From NCBI GenBank assembly GCA_033675265.1, contig JAUJYZ010000473.1, positions 160,001 through 224,000 of the forward strand: DNA of 64,000 nt, written 5' to 3'. A program made the translations under genes and the position numbers. Below the pieces are notes generated by a model. It worked only from the letters and a program-made list of their open reading frames with translations, ran no database searches and was not told the DNA's origin. Positions 43,433-51,611 of this stretch are shown one piece after another. This DNA comes from Actinostola sp. cb2023 (Eukaryota > Cnidaria > Anthozoa > Actiniaria > Actinostolidae). Numbering within the stretch: position 1 is the stretch's first letter; each line of letters begins with the position of its first letter.

Positions 43433-44470
43433 CACACTGTTCGGTAGTTGTTGTTCGAGGTGGAGGTAGCGATTAAACAGTGGAGTGTATTCTTTCACTT
43501 TCACCTCTGGAGGAACACTGGGATCTTTTAAAATGTGGACCATCTGCTCTTCTAGATTCTGAATGGCTTTTAAGAGGGGTGACTGTAAGTACCCTTGACG
43601 TTGAAAAAAGTTACCGATGGTCTTCATCGCATCCAATTGACCCCCAGTCTGTGGGGGATCGTTGGGAAGAACATTAGTACGCAGTCGACACTCCTCTGGA
43701 GTGTTGGGTTTGAGATCCACAAAGAGGTAGCCGTATGGCCGTTCGACAGCCGCTTCATACTTATGAAGAAACTGGTCGGTCTTGCCAGGGTACATCTGTT
43801 TTCCCAATGTTGTTATTTGTAGTTTATCTCTTGGGTTTTTAAACAAAACCAAGTAGGCCGCATTGAAGCTCAACGTGCGCATGATTTTGCCTTGAAAGTA
43901 GACATTCTGACAGAGGAAAATGACACTGAGGTGTCGGTGATGAGATCCTTTTGTGAATAAATTCATAATTCTTTTGTCGTTGGAGGTCTCGGCCATTTGG
44001 TCGTCAATGACTATCAGATTGTTGACTTTGGGATCAAAATACCAATCCTCGTCCAGGTCGTGAGGGATGCCTTTGACAAACTCGATCCCTGGTAGAGTCT
44101 GTTGCATTTGCTCATAGGCCGGTTGCCATTGTGAATAGCTCCATACAATACGTTGAGTGGGAGGTTGAGTGACTCTACTTGCGTGTTGAAGTAAGTTCTG
44201 AACCCAGACCGTTTTTCCAGACCCAGTCATTCCCGCAACGATAGCCGTGAAGGGATGGAGTAACTGAAAGGTTGTACAAGATGAAGCAATCTCTGATTTT
44301 GGAGATTTCTGGAATTTGTGTTTGTTATTAATGTGTCTTTTAAGATTATCATTTCTCGAAAATTCTTTACCACACTCTGGGCAATTCATGTTTACTGCAC
44401 AGAAGCAATCGGTAGAATGAGTAGAAACAATATATACACTTTCAATATGTTGTTGTACGTAGGTGCCATG

Positions 44471-44675
44471 TTATAATAAAGATTCGTTTCTTCTACGTAA
44501 AGGATTTAATATATCCGAGCTTTCGGGCCTAGCAACGCGTTTGTCATTTGTCATTGTTTTCTACGTTAACTGAAAGTTCGTTAGAATTGCCTTCATTCCC
44601 TGATGATGGGCCATGGGCCCGAAAGCTCGGATATATTAAATCCTTTACGTAGAAGAAACGAATCTATATTATAAT
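44471..44675. repeat. foldback between divergent genes of element B
   Basis: Inverted arms 44471-44530 and about 44612-44675 (AGATTCGTTTCTTCTACG, TAATATATCCGAGCTTTCGG and inverse). It occupies the spacer where divergent promoters should be. It may be an inserted MITE or a genuine regulatory palindrome. Confidence 0.75.
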
Positions 44676-44730
44676 ATATACACTATTTTATATAGTTTAT
44701 TTTTTCAAAATCGCAATTCTCATTGGTAAA

Positions 44731-45103
44731 TATCCTCCTCCTCCTCCTCCTCCTCATTTACTCCTCCTCCTCATTCACTCCTCCTCCTCCTCATTCATTC
44801 ACTCCTCCTCCTCCTCATTCACTCCTCCTCCTCATTCACTCCTCCTCCTCATTCACTTCAACTCCTCCTCCTCCTCCTCCTCCTCCTCCTCCTCATTCAC
44901 TCCTCCTCCTCTCTCTCCTCCTCCTCATTCACTCCTCCTCCTCCTCTCCTCTCCTCCTCCTCCTCCTCCTCCTCCTCTCCTCCTCCTCCTCCTCCTCCTC
45001 CTCCTCCTCCTCCTCCTCCTCCTCCTCCTCCTCCTCCTCCTCCTCCCTCCTCTTCCTCCTCCTCCTCCTCCTCCTCCTTCTCCTCCTCCTGATTCCCTTC
45101 TTT
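44731..45103 (+). repeat. (CCT)n microsatellite
   Basis: Imperfect TCC/CTC array with interspersed ATTCACT units. Produces long Leu/Ser or Glu/Arg open frames that are not genes. Confidence 0.97.
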
Positions 45104-45189
45104 CCCCTCGCTAAACTATCAGATAACTCAATAAATAGCATAGTGTCTCTAAATAAGGTTCATTTGAATAAGTCTTCCATAGAGACAAC

Positions 45190-45516
45190 ATGAGTCAACT
45201 ACTATGTCAAAATGTTGGTTATTTGCATCATTTAGCACATTGTCCTCCCCATCAAAGAGATTTATTACTGGCCTCCGCTAGTCCAGAACAGGTTCATGTC
45301 ATTTGTGAAGTGTGTTTGAATTTGTGTATGGGCACTCTTTCGGTTACGGTTGGACGAAAAGAAAGACTAAGACCACATGTGGATGTCATACGAGAATTAG
45401 CGGACTCCTCAATTCCTTTCAAAACCAAGAAACGAATTCTAGCCCAACACGGTGGGGGATTTGTGTCCGATGTCATGTCACCGCTGATGTCAGCTTTGAG
45501 CCTGTTTTTGTTATAA
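45190..45516 (+). CDS. element B small protein with hydrophobic tail
   Basis: 108 codons, intact. The N-terminal half is helical and Cys/His-containing (LLASASPEQVHVICEVCLNL). The middle is basic (GRKERLRPHVDVIRELAD, then KTKKRILAQHGGGF), ending in a hydrophobic segment (SPLMSALSLFLL). This arrangement (helical bundle, R/K-rich, Gln-x-Gly-Gly, hydrophobic tail) recalls an unnamed small protein that accompanies Polinton/adintovirus-like elements, comparable in layout to adenoviral core peptides. The start codon lies about 80 bp past the CCT array. Confidence 0.6.
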   Translation: MSQLLCQNVGYLHHLAHCPPHQRDLLLASASPEQVHVICEVCLNLCMGTLSVTVGRKERLRPHVDVIRELADSSIPFKTKKRILAQHGGGFVSDVMSPLMSALSLFLL

Positions 45517-45572
45517 ATAACCTTGTCTTGAAAGAAAACCTTCATTTTACCTTGACTACCTGAGGAAGCAAC

Positions 45573-46369
45573 ATGAAGAGATCAAGAGTCAATTCTACTA
45601 GCTCTGAAGAAAGTTCAGTTTCTGGACAGAGATCTCAGTCGGAATTGGACATTTTTGACGATGAAGATATCGAAGAAGTTATGCAGGATCTCTCCCAGAG
45701 TACTATCCCAAAAGATAAGGCTCTAGCTTTTCTTCACAGACTTGCTGCTTCAAAAAGTATTTTATACTGGAATTCTCATGGTGAGATGACTTATCATCAA
45801 CGAAGAATTCCCCTGACCAATATAGTAGAACTCATTGAATATGCCATGTTATCTTACAACCTCGATGTCAGAACCCCGAGAGGACTCAAAACATTCACGA
45901 ACGGGTTGTCGGAAGTCGGAATTGACAAAACACTTATACGAAACAAGCGCTTGCTGGCGGATCTGGTTGCTAACCCGAAGAAGAGGATACTGACGATGAG
46001 AGTGAGAGTGGAGAAGAAGAAATGGATGAATCTGAGGCAGAAAGCACATCAACAGAATCTGACAGTGGCAAGTCGGAAAGTTCAGAATCGGATGATGAAC
46101 CTAAGGAGTGTCACGTGTGTCGTGACTTCAAACCGTTCTACTCGATACCTATAGTACAATGTCCTAGATGTCTGTGGCGAGAAGGCTACTACTGCCGTCA
46201 GAATCAACTTGTCGAGTGCGACATATGTGCGCATGTGTTCCCAGTGGATGTCAAAACCACAAAAACAACCTTTTGCCGTTGTAGAGACTGCGATGCTGTT
46301 CATGAACTGTCGTTAAAATTCAATAAACTGAAACTCATTGACGGGGAACAGGAATCTGAAGAAGATTAA
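45573..46369 (+). pseudogene. element B Cys-rich (zinc-binding) protein, frameshifted
   Basis: The first frame from 45573: Ser/acidic start, a helical body (DKALAFLHRLAASKSILYW, then TNIVELIEYAMLSYNLD), to about residue 137. Near 45975-45990 the sensible reading moves by one base into an acidic Glu/Asp/Ser region, then the frame of 46022-46369 with four Cys pairs (CHVC, CPRC, CDIC, CRC-x2-C), i.e. two or more zinc ribbons, and an acidic end. A one-base indel, or less likely a programmed shift in the AACCCGAAGAAGAGG stretch, explains it. Possible DNA- or transcription-related role. Confidence 0.6.
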
Positions 46370-46478
46370 TCCAGTTGAATTTTGTCGTGCAAACCCCAAA
46401 TAAAACTTTCTAAATCAATTTGAGTGGTAGTGTTGTGATTTAAACACGTTGTACTCATTCGTCTGCTCTCATTTCAAC

Positions 46479-47210
46479 ATGGAATGTCTTGGTATAAAGT
46501 CATTTCAACAAGATGTTGTGAGGCACAATGAAATGTTAGCTCGTTATGTATGTCAGTCTTGGAAACAAGAAAATTCGGGAATGGTGGCAAATGATTCATC
46601 AGATCATACAAAATGGAGCTATTGATAGTACCAGTTTACACTATAAAGATACCGTGGGATTTATTGAAGCTTATAATCACTTACATCAACTGAGTAAAGA
46701 CCACGATGGTGGATTACTAGAAAACAATCTAATATGCGAAGCTCACAAGATACTCATGAATCATCGTAAACATATGTGTAAAATAGGAGAATATAGTAGT
46801 CGCGATCGATTGGTAGAATTTGAAGGAAACATCCATTATTACACAAGTACTGTTGGAAAAGAAATGCAGAGATTGATTCACGAGTACAATAAAATATGGT
46901 TTACTATAAACTGCCAACGCGTGAACGATGGTGTACAAGCTTTGAAAGATTTGATTCATCTTTTAGCTTGGTTGGTGTACACATTTTTAGAAATACACCC
47001 CTTTGGTGATGGAAACGGTCGTATCACTCGATTGTTGTTCACGTATATCATGGAAGCCTATGGTTTTCCTTTCCCAGTCCCTATAGTCTGGTACAGTCAA
47101 GAAGAATTCAGTTCAAAAGACAGCGAAGAAGAGTACCGCACATGGTGTAAAATTATACGGAAGGCACGATGATTTTACAGATTTAGAAAATATGTTTCTG
47201 CATTCTTTAA
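46479..47210 (+). pseudogene. Fic-domain protein of element B, frameshifted
   Basis: The 208-codon frame 46546-47172 contains the full Fic signature HPFGDGNGRITR (residues 151-162; catalytic His151, Asp155, Asn157, Arg159), preceded by the expected helices (LIHLLAWLVYTFLEI). Fic enzymes transfer AMP or other nucleotide parts to target proteins. A more upstream ATG at 46479 opens a frame that fits the N-terminus but shifts near 46575. The C-terminal continuation is shifted near 47165 (DFTDLENMFLHSL in the next frame). The active-site core is therefore preserved while the ends are broken. I see no clear inhibitory S/T-x3-E-G/N motif. Host origin by capture is plausible. Confidence 0.75.
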
Positions 47211-47221
47211 TGAAATGTAGT

Positions 47222-47292
47222 GAAACCTCCTCGACGTTCAGAACGATTAAGAGCTGTGATTAAATCAATACCTAACTGGCAGAACTATTAAG
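47222..47292 (+). repeat. duplicated gene tail of the ATPase ORF
   Basis: About 70 bp encoding PPRRSERLRAVIKSIPNWQ-type sequence and a stop, near-identical to the 3' end of the leftward ATPase-Pro-rich gene at 40998-41068, here in the opposite direction and downstream of the Fic gene. It shows past gene conversion or recombination between the two arms of the element. Confidence 0.85.
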
Positions 47293-47600
47293 AGCAATGT
47301 AAAACCATGTAAAACATTAAATAAAATTGTCGAAAAACCCAGTGTTTACGTTGTCTTGCATCAGCGCTATTCAAATTCTAATCGATAAAATGAGAGGTGC
47401 TTGACTGATATCTATATACAATAGTTACATGTTGAAAACACTACCGGAGTAAAACTTTCACTTAGCCAACTGACAAATAGGGTAGTTGGTGGACCACTTC
47501 TTTCGGAAGTTTTCTAAATTGTACCAAATTAGTATTCATATTCAAAGCGGGTTAACAAACCACTAAACAATAAAGGATCAACAGAGCGTAATAAGACCTT

Positions 47601-48161
47601 CGATGACGTCACTTGTTTGCATGTGTCACGAACTCCAGCCGGCCGGAACAAATGCTTCGGGTAATAGATTATTTTAGTCATATTTGATATTTTATGTCCC
47701 TTTTAACTTTTTTAGTAATTAGAATAATAACATTGGAACGCAGAAAAAAAACCACACAATCGGGAAAAACAAAAACGTCAGCGAAAGACCAAACGGTCGT
47801 TCTAAAAATAGACACGTGTGTAAACAAAAGGTCTGTTATAAAACAATAGGCTGTCCGTACCGGAATTTACGACACAAAAGACCTAAAACAATAGGTGACT
47901 TGCTCTTTTCTTCAGAACAACAAAAATATTATTATTATTATAAAAATAATAAAAAAATTAAAAAAATAGAAGTGCGGAAACAGAAAAGGCTTCGGCCGGC
48001 CGGTCTGACACTATACCGGGGACCAAGCTTCGCTTATACCGATATCGGGGACCTCACTTACACCGTATACTGGGGACCAAGCTGCGCTTATACCGGTATT
48101 GGGTGTGAATGCCGGTAATACCGGTATATACCTGATGCAGAACCCCCATTCCCCTACTACT
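47601..48161. repeat. right TIR of element B
   Basis: Inverted partner of 39341-39768, with CTCCAGCCGGCCGGAACA, AATAATAACATTGGAACGC, AGACACGTGTGTAAAC and the ATACCGGTAT-rich outer part. Also collinear with 42840-43200 in element C. Confidence 0.85.
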
Positions 48162-48371
48162 GTGATAAAAACGAAAGTATTGCTTCAGACAAAATATACC
48201 TAGAATAACGTTACAAAACTATGCCAATATGTGAATTGTTACATCATTTACCCGATTCAAAACAATATGTTTGTATACTGCGCCAGATCATGATTTCAAA
48301 AAACGCGAAATTAAGTTCCCTTATACACGTTTTTTCTGCAAAATCGCGCGAAAATAAGTGATAATAAGGTA

Positions 48372-49055
48372 TTATAGTTAATTTTATTGCAACTATAGCT
48401 TCGCCAAAACGTTTAAACATATTTTTCAACACTCTACCAACAATCTACCAATAGTCCTTTTCAAAATAGTGTGCATGTCCACCAGAAGAACAGGCAAATG
48501 GAGTTCCGTGTCTCATCATTATAGGCCAACTTTTGCGCCGCAACATTTGGCACACATTTGATTCTTGTGAAATTAGATGCTCTCAGCTAGATTATAGAAG
48601 CTAGAAAAAAAAACAGTTTCACTAAGCAAATTTTGGTGTGAATGGGCCATTTGATTACAGTACATATGTTTTGGAATTAGTATACATTAGTAACTGTTGA
48701 AAATTGAAAGCGATATCTTGAGTAGTTTTCGAGTTATGGGAGTATGAAAATAGCAGAATTTATGCATGGCTGATGGAGAAGTAGTCAGAAACCAGTGATT
48801 ACTTGTATTTGTGGAGAAAAAAGGCTATAAATTCAACGACTAAATGAAGACATCTGAAGAATGATCAGTGTGATATTCCGTTTGAGAATACGGTAGAGAG
48901 CACTGAGAATCAAAATTTGAATGCCAGAAACAACTATGTAAAAAGCTCTGAGAATGTCTAGCTTTGCTATTGAGGGAAAGAAGAAACAAGCTTATAAGTG
49001 GACCGCATCATTGTCTGAAGGGAGGAGTTGCATTGAAATTAAGCATTTTCTTTTC
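48372..49055. other. upstream region of the 49106 exon
   Basis: AT-rich, no open gene or repeat ends recognised. May contain the promoter or 5' exon of the following host gene. Confidence 0.4.
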
Positions 49056-49105
49056 AGATTGGATGGAGACCACTGTTTCATGACGCTCGATGCCTTTACA
49101 GAGGA

Positions 49106-49204
49106 ATGAATGCTGCGTATACTCTCATCATCGTGATGTTATTATTATTCAGCTATGTCTCAAGTATAGTTGCTTGCCAAACACGACTAAATGTCTTATT
49201 GGAG
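49106..49204 (+). CDS. secreted protein, first coding exon
   Basis: After an acceptor-like TTTTCTTTTCAG at 49059 and a short 5' leader, an ATG opens 33 codons up to donor GGAG|GTAATG. The peptide is a textbook signal sequence: short polar start, hydrophobic core LIIVMLLLFSYVSSIVA, cleavage probably before or after Cys. Phase 0, matching the exon at 50750. The gene appears to be host and intact so far. Confidence 0.55.
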
Positions 49205-49342
49205 GTAATGTACCAGTTATACGTATTGATATTCTCACTAAAGTTAGTTAGCCAAGCAGAAGCGACATCTTCATGTATACTGTCCTGATATCCGACAACA
49301 TCACGGAAAGTTGGTCTAAATCTAATAATAAGTGACCAATTG

Positions 49343-49345
<3 letters not shown>

Positions 49346-49386
<41 letters not shown>

Positions 49387-49418
49387 ATATGTATTTATTT
49401 ATTTATTTATTTATTTAA
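49346..49418 (+). repeat. (TGAT)n and (ATTT)n microsatellites
   Basis: About ten TGAT units then about seven ATTT units, separated by ATATGT. Confidence 0.95.
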
Positions 49419-49423
49419 CAAAT

Positions 49424-49491
49424 TAGCCTACGTAGCCAGGCTCTAGCACCCCCTCCCATTCCCTTCCCCTAGAGCCTGGCTACGCAGGCTA
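49424..49491. repeat. hairpin
   Basis: Arms AGCCTACGTAGCCAGGCTCT and AGAGCCTGGCTACGCAGGCT around a C-rich loop. Small foldback, no gene. Confidence 0.85.
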
Positions 49492-49640
49492 TAACACCTT
49501 TACAGGGTAGAGGAAGTCCGGTCAAGGCTCCACCCTGTACCAACAATACAAATACAAAAAACAAGTACTGACTACTTCTATTATAACAACGACATTATGA
49601 TTTCATATATCTATTTTGTTATTTGTAGTTTACATATTTA

Positions 49641-49827
49641 CACCTGTTTTCAAAAACGTTGTCCTTTTACAAAATACAAAATAGTACAATAACAAAAAAG
49701 GAATTAACCAGAGAAACAAAAGAAATGCGCTCAAGCTGAACTCTGGCTCATTGTTTCTCTAATTAATTCCTTTTTACTATTTACTATTTTGTATTTTGTA
49801 AATGGACAACGTTTTTGAAAACAGGTG
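49641..49827. mobile_element. 187-bp Tc1/mariner-type MITE
   Basis: Ends CACCTGTTTTCAAAAACG and inverse, flanked by TA (49639-49640, 49828-49829). Nearly the same ends as the MITE in the element A ATPase gene. Confidence 0.85.
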
Positions 49828-50749
49828 TATACGAAAGATAACGCGCGTGTCATTTGACAACATGATGTCAGTAGTATTCCCGCCATAAAACTCTCGCACG
49901 CGTGCTGGCATAACTGCTATATTATATTGTTTTGTAAACAATCGTCCGAAACATTGTGAACGCCGATGAAATACCGTCTTTTTCACTTAATCTCGGCTTT
50001 CAAATGATACCAAAAAGGGACAGCAAAGTAAACGTGTGAAATCGTTAACAGATGAAGGGCTGTCCAACTTCTGTTTATTAATGCTTAAAAGGGTCAAGCT
50101 TGCGTTACGCACCTCGAATATTTGTACAATTAGACGAACAGTGAAGAGCAGCCAAAATCCATTGAAGAAATCCCAAAAGAGAAGCACACAGTGTCATCTT
50201 CATCATTTTTACTGTGAAATCCGTACCGTTAAGGGCGTGGACGTCGAGCCTTCATAGCTGAATTCCATTCCGATAGGATTAGACCGCCACCTACGGGGCT
50301 CGCTGGTGCCCGCGTTTCCTATTTTCAGCGGAGAATTGCAATAACAATATGGCGGCTAACCAGTAAACAATATCAACTGAAATCGACAACAAACAGCAGC
50401 CGTGTTCCCTTGCTTACCAGAGTGAAATGTTGTCTTTTCCATTCTCTTCGCAAAGGTTTTCAGATTCCAAGCAAGTGCCGTGAATCCAGGACAAGAGCCT
50501 GGATTAGTTTTTTTTTGCTATTTGCGGGATGGTGTTAAACTTGTAAATTTATTGTTATCTCTTGTAATAAACTTGAAACTTGAAACTTGAGCCCTTAAGA
50601 AAATTCGAAGGCAGTCTGCGCAAAGTTCATCACCGTGTTGAGCAACTACATTTTGTAGGTTGGTCACTAGATACAGATACAGATGTTGATATGTTTAGCG
50701 CGATGACCACGTATCCATAGTTTAACAATGGTTTTCTTTTCTCTTTTAG

Positions 50750-51088
50750 AAATGGCCAACAATGAGTACTGTACGTCCGACACATCTTCCTCACAACAAA
50801 ACAACTTTAATTCCAACGACAGCACCCAACACAACATCGAATACTACAACCTCTCCCTTGTGGACCACGCATAAAGGAACTCAGCTATCTACGTCTATGG
50901 TGTTTTCATTTAAAATGTTTACCATGAGTCCTGCAAAACCTGACTGGAGTCCCACAGAATGTACACATATATTTAGCGGATATATTGTACCAAATTTACT
51001 GCATTTTGTTGCCTTTATCCTTGGCTTCTATCATTTCAGAATACAAGAAAGTGAAGGTCTCCAAGCCCTTATTGAAATGGTAAAATGA
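50750..51088 (+). CDS. secreted Thr-rich protein, second exon
   Basis: Acceptor TTCTCTTTTAG, phase 0 continuation of the signal-peptide exon. A Thr/Asn/Pro-rich stretch (mucin-like, about residues 5-45 of this exon) precedes a more structured part: DWSPTECTHIFSG ... FYHFRIQESEGLQALIEM. The CTHI and the R-x-Q-x-x-x-x-LQALI pattern vaguely resembles the start of GH18 chitinase domains, but this is weak. The frame meets a stop at 51086, or the GATG|GTAAAA just before it may be a donor to a further exon. Confidence 0.45.
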   Translation, partial: KWPTMSTVRPTHLPHNKTTLIPTTAPNTTSNTTTSPLWTTHKGTQLSTSMVFSFKMFTMSPAKPDWSPTECTHIFSGYIVPNLLHFVAFILGFYHFRIQESEGLQALIEMVK

Positions 51089-51122
51089 TCATTGCTTTGT
51101 TGGTATATTGTAGACATAGATA

Positions 51123-51399
51123 CAGTCATTCTCAGAAAGGTTGTCCAGATGAAAAGACTACAATACTACAATGAAGTCACGTGTATACTACAATGAAGTC
51201 ACGTGATTCATTACGTATTCAATTTCCTCGTGTGGAATTTCAATTTGAGATGCAAAAGTACACGGCATTGTGAGAACTGAATGTAATGGCGCTGGTATCA
51301 ACTCGCAGTTCTGTGCGCAGAAATTGAAAACATTGAATCACGTGACTTTATTGTAGTATTGTAGTCTTTTCATCTGGACAACATTTTTGAGAATGACTG
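51123..51399. mobile_element. 277-bp Tc1/mariner-type MITE
   Basis: Ends CAGTCATTCTCAGAAAGG and a diverged inverse (ACATTTTTGAGAATGACTG), flanked by TA. Inner sequence GTTGTCCAGATG is inverted on both sides. It follows the last visible exon directly. Confidence 0.8.
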
Positions 51400-51611
51400 T
51401 ATATATATATATATACAACAATGAATTTCATTTTCCGGATAAATACTGTAAAATTCCGATTATATCTCCTCCAAATATAAATCCTCCCAAAATACGGCCT
51501 GGCGTTTGCGAGTGCACTTATAGGCCAAAACGAGTGCAAATATGAGACTGTAAGTTGTATACGATGTATGGAATGAGTCCCCTTTAGTAGCTAGTTTGCA
51601 TTGCTTTTATA

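Larger units (their letters stand above)
40998..44389 (-). pseudogene. C2H2-finger packaging ATPase, split by element C
   Basis: Minus strand, starting at 44389. Residues 3-24 form a C2H2 finger (Cys3, Cys6, His19, His24). Walker A GMTGSGKT is at 53-60, Walker B LIVIDD at 125-130, and a sensor strand LSVIFLCQN near 154-162, as in FtsK/HerA/A32-type DNA-packaging ATPases. About 318 codons in, element C (41448-43432) interrupts the gene. The reading frame resumes in phase on the far side of the CACACT duplication and continues about 150 codons as a Pro/Ser/Thr-rich tail ending SIPNWQNY at 40998. The insertion is the only lesion seen. Apparent frames running into C on either side are artefacts. 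Confidence 0.8.
39341..48161. mobile_element. element B: 8.82-kb virus-like element, 6-bp duplication
   Basis: Termini AGTAG (left AGTAGATATT, right inverse AGTAGTAGGGG), long TIRs, and a perfect direct repeat GTGATA at 39335-39340 and 48162-48167. Genes diverge from about 44400-45190: leftward a zinc-finger ATPase and an unknown protein, rightward a small hydrophobic-tailed protein, a Cys-rich protein and a Fic protein. This matches Polinton/Maverick structure (AG termini, 6-bp duplication, packaging ATPase), but no integrase, polymerase B or capsid gene is recognisable, so it looks like a dependent derivative. It is decayed and interrupted by element C. Confidence 0.85.
39161..48371. mobile_element. 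TTCGCG-rich MITE split by element B
   Basis: Left part 39161-39340 begins CCTTATT..TTATCACTTATTTTCGCGCG; right part 48162-48371 ends in the inverse (CGCGCGAAAATAAGTGATAATAAGG). TA precedes and follows. Without the inserted element B it would be a few hundred bp. Similar TTCGCG-rich sequence occurs at 9055-9180 and 10745-10830. Confidence 0.7.
49205..50749 (+). other. intron of the secreted-protein gene
   Basis: GT (49205) to AG (50749) intron with a (TGAT)n/(ATTT)n tract, a hairpin, a MITE (49641-49827), and a segment around 50268-50345 with a GC-rich CGCCACCTACGGGGCTCGC and AATATGGCGGC. No coding sequence seen. Confidence 0.45.

Noticed and set aside
44723..45193. Leu/Ser-rich and Glu/Arg-rich frames
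   Set aside because: They come from the CCT microsatellite.
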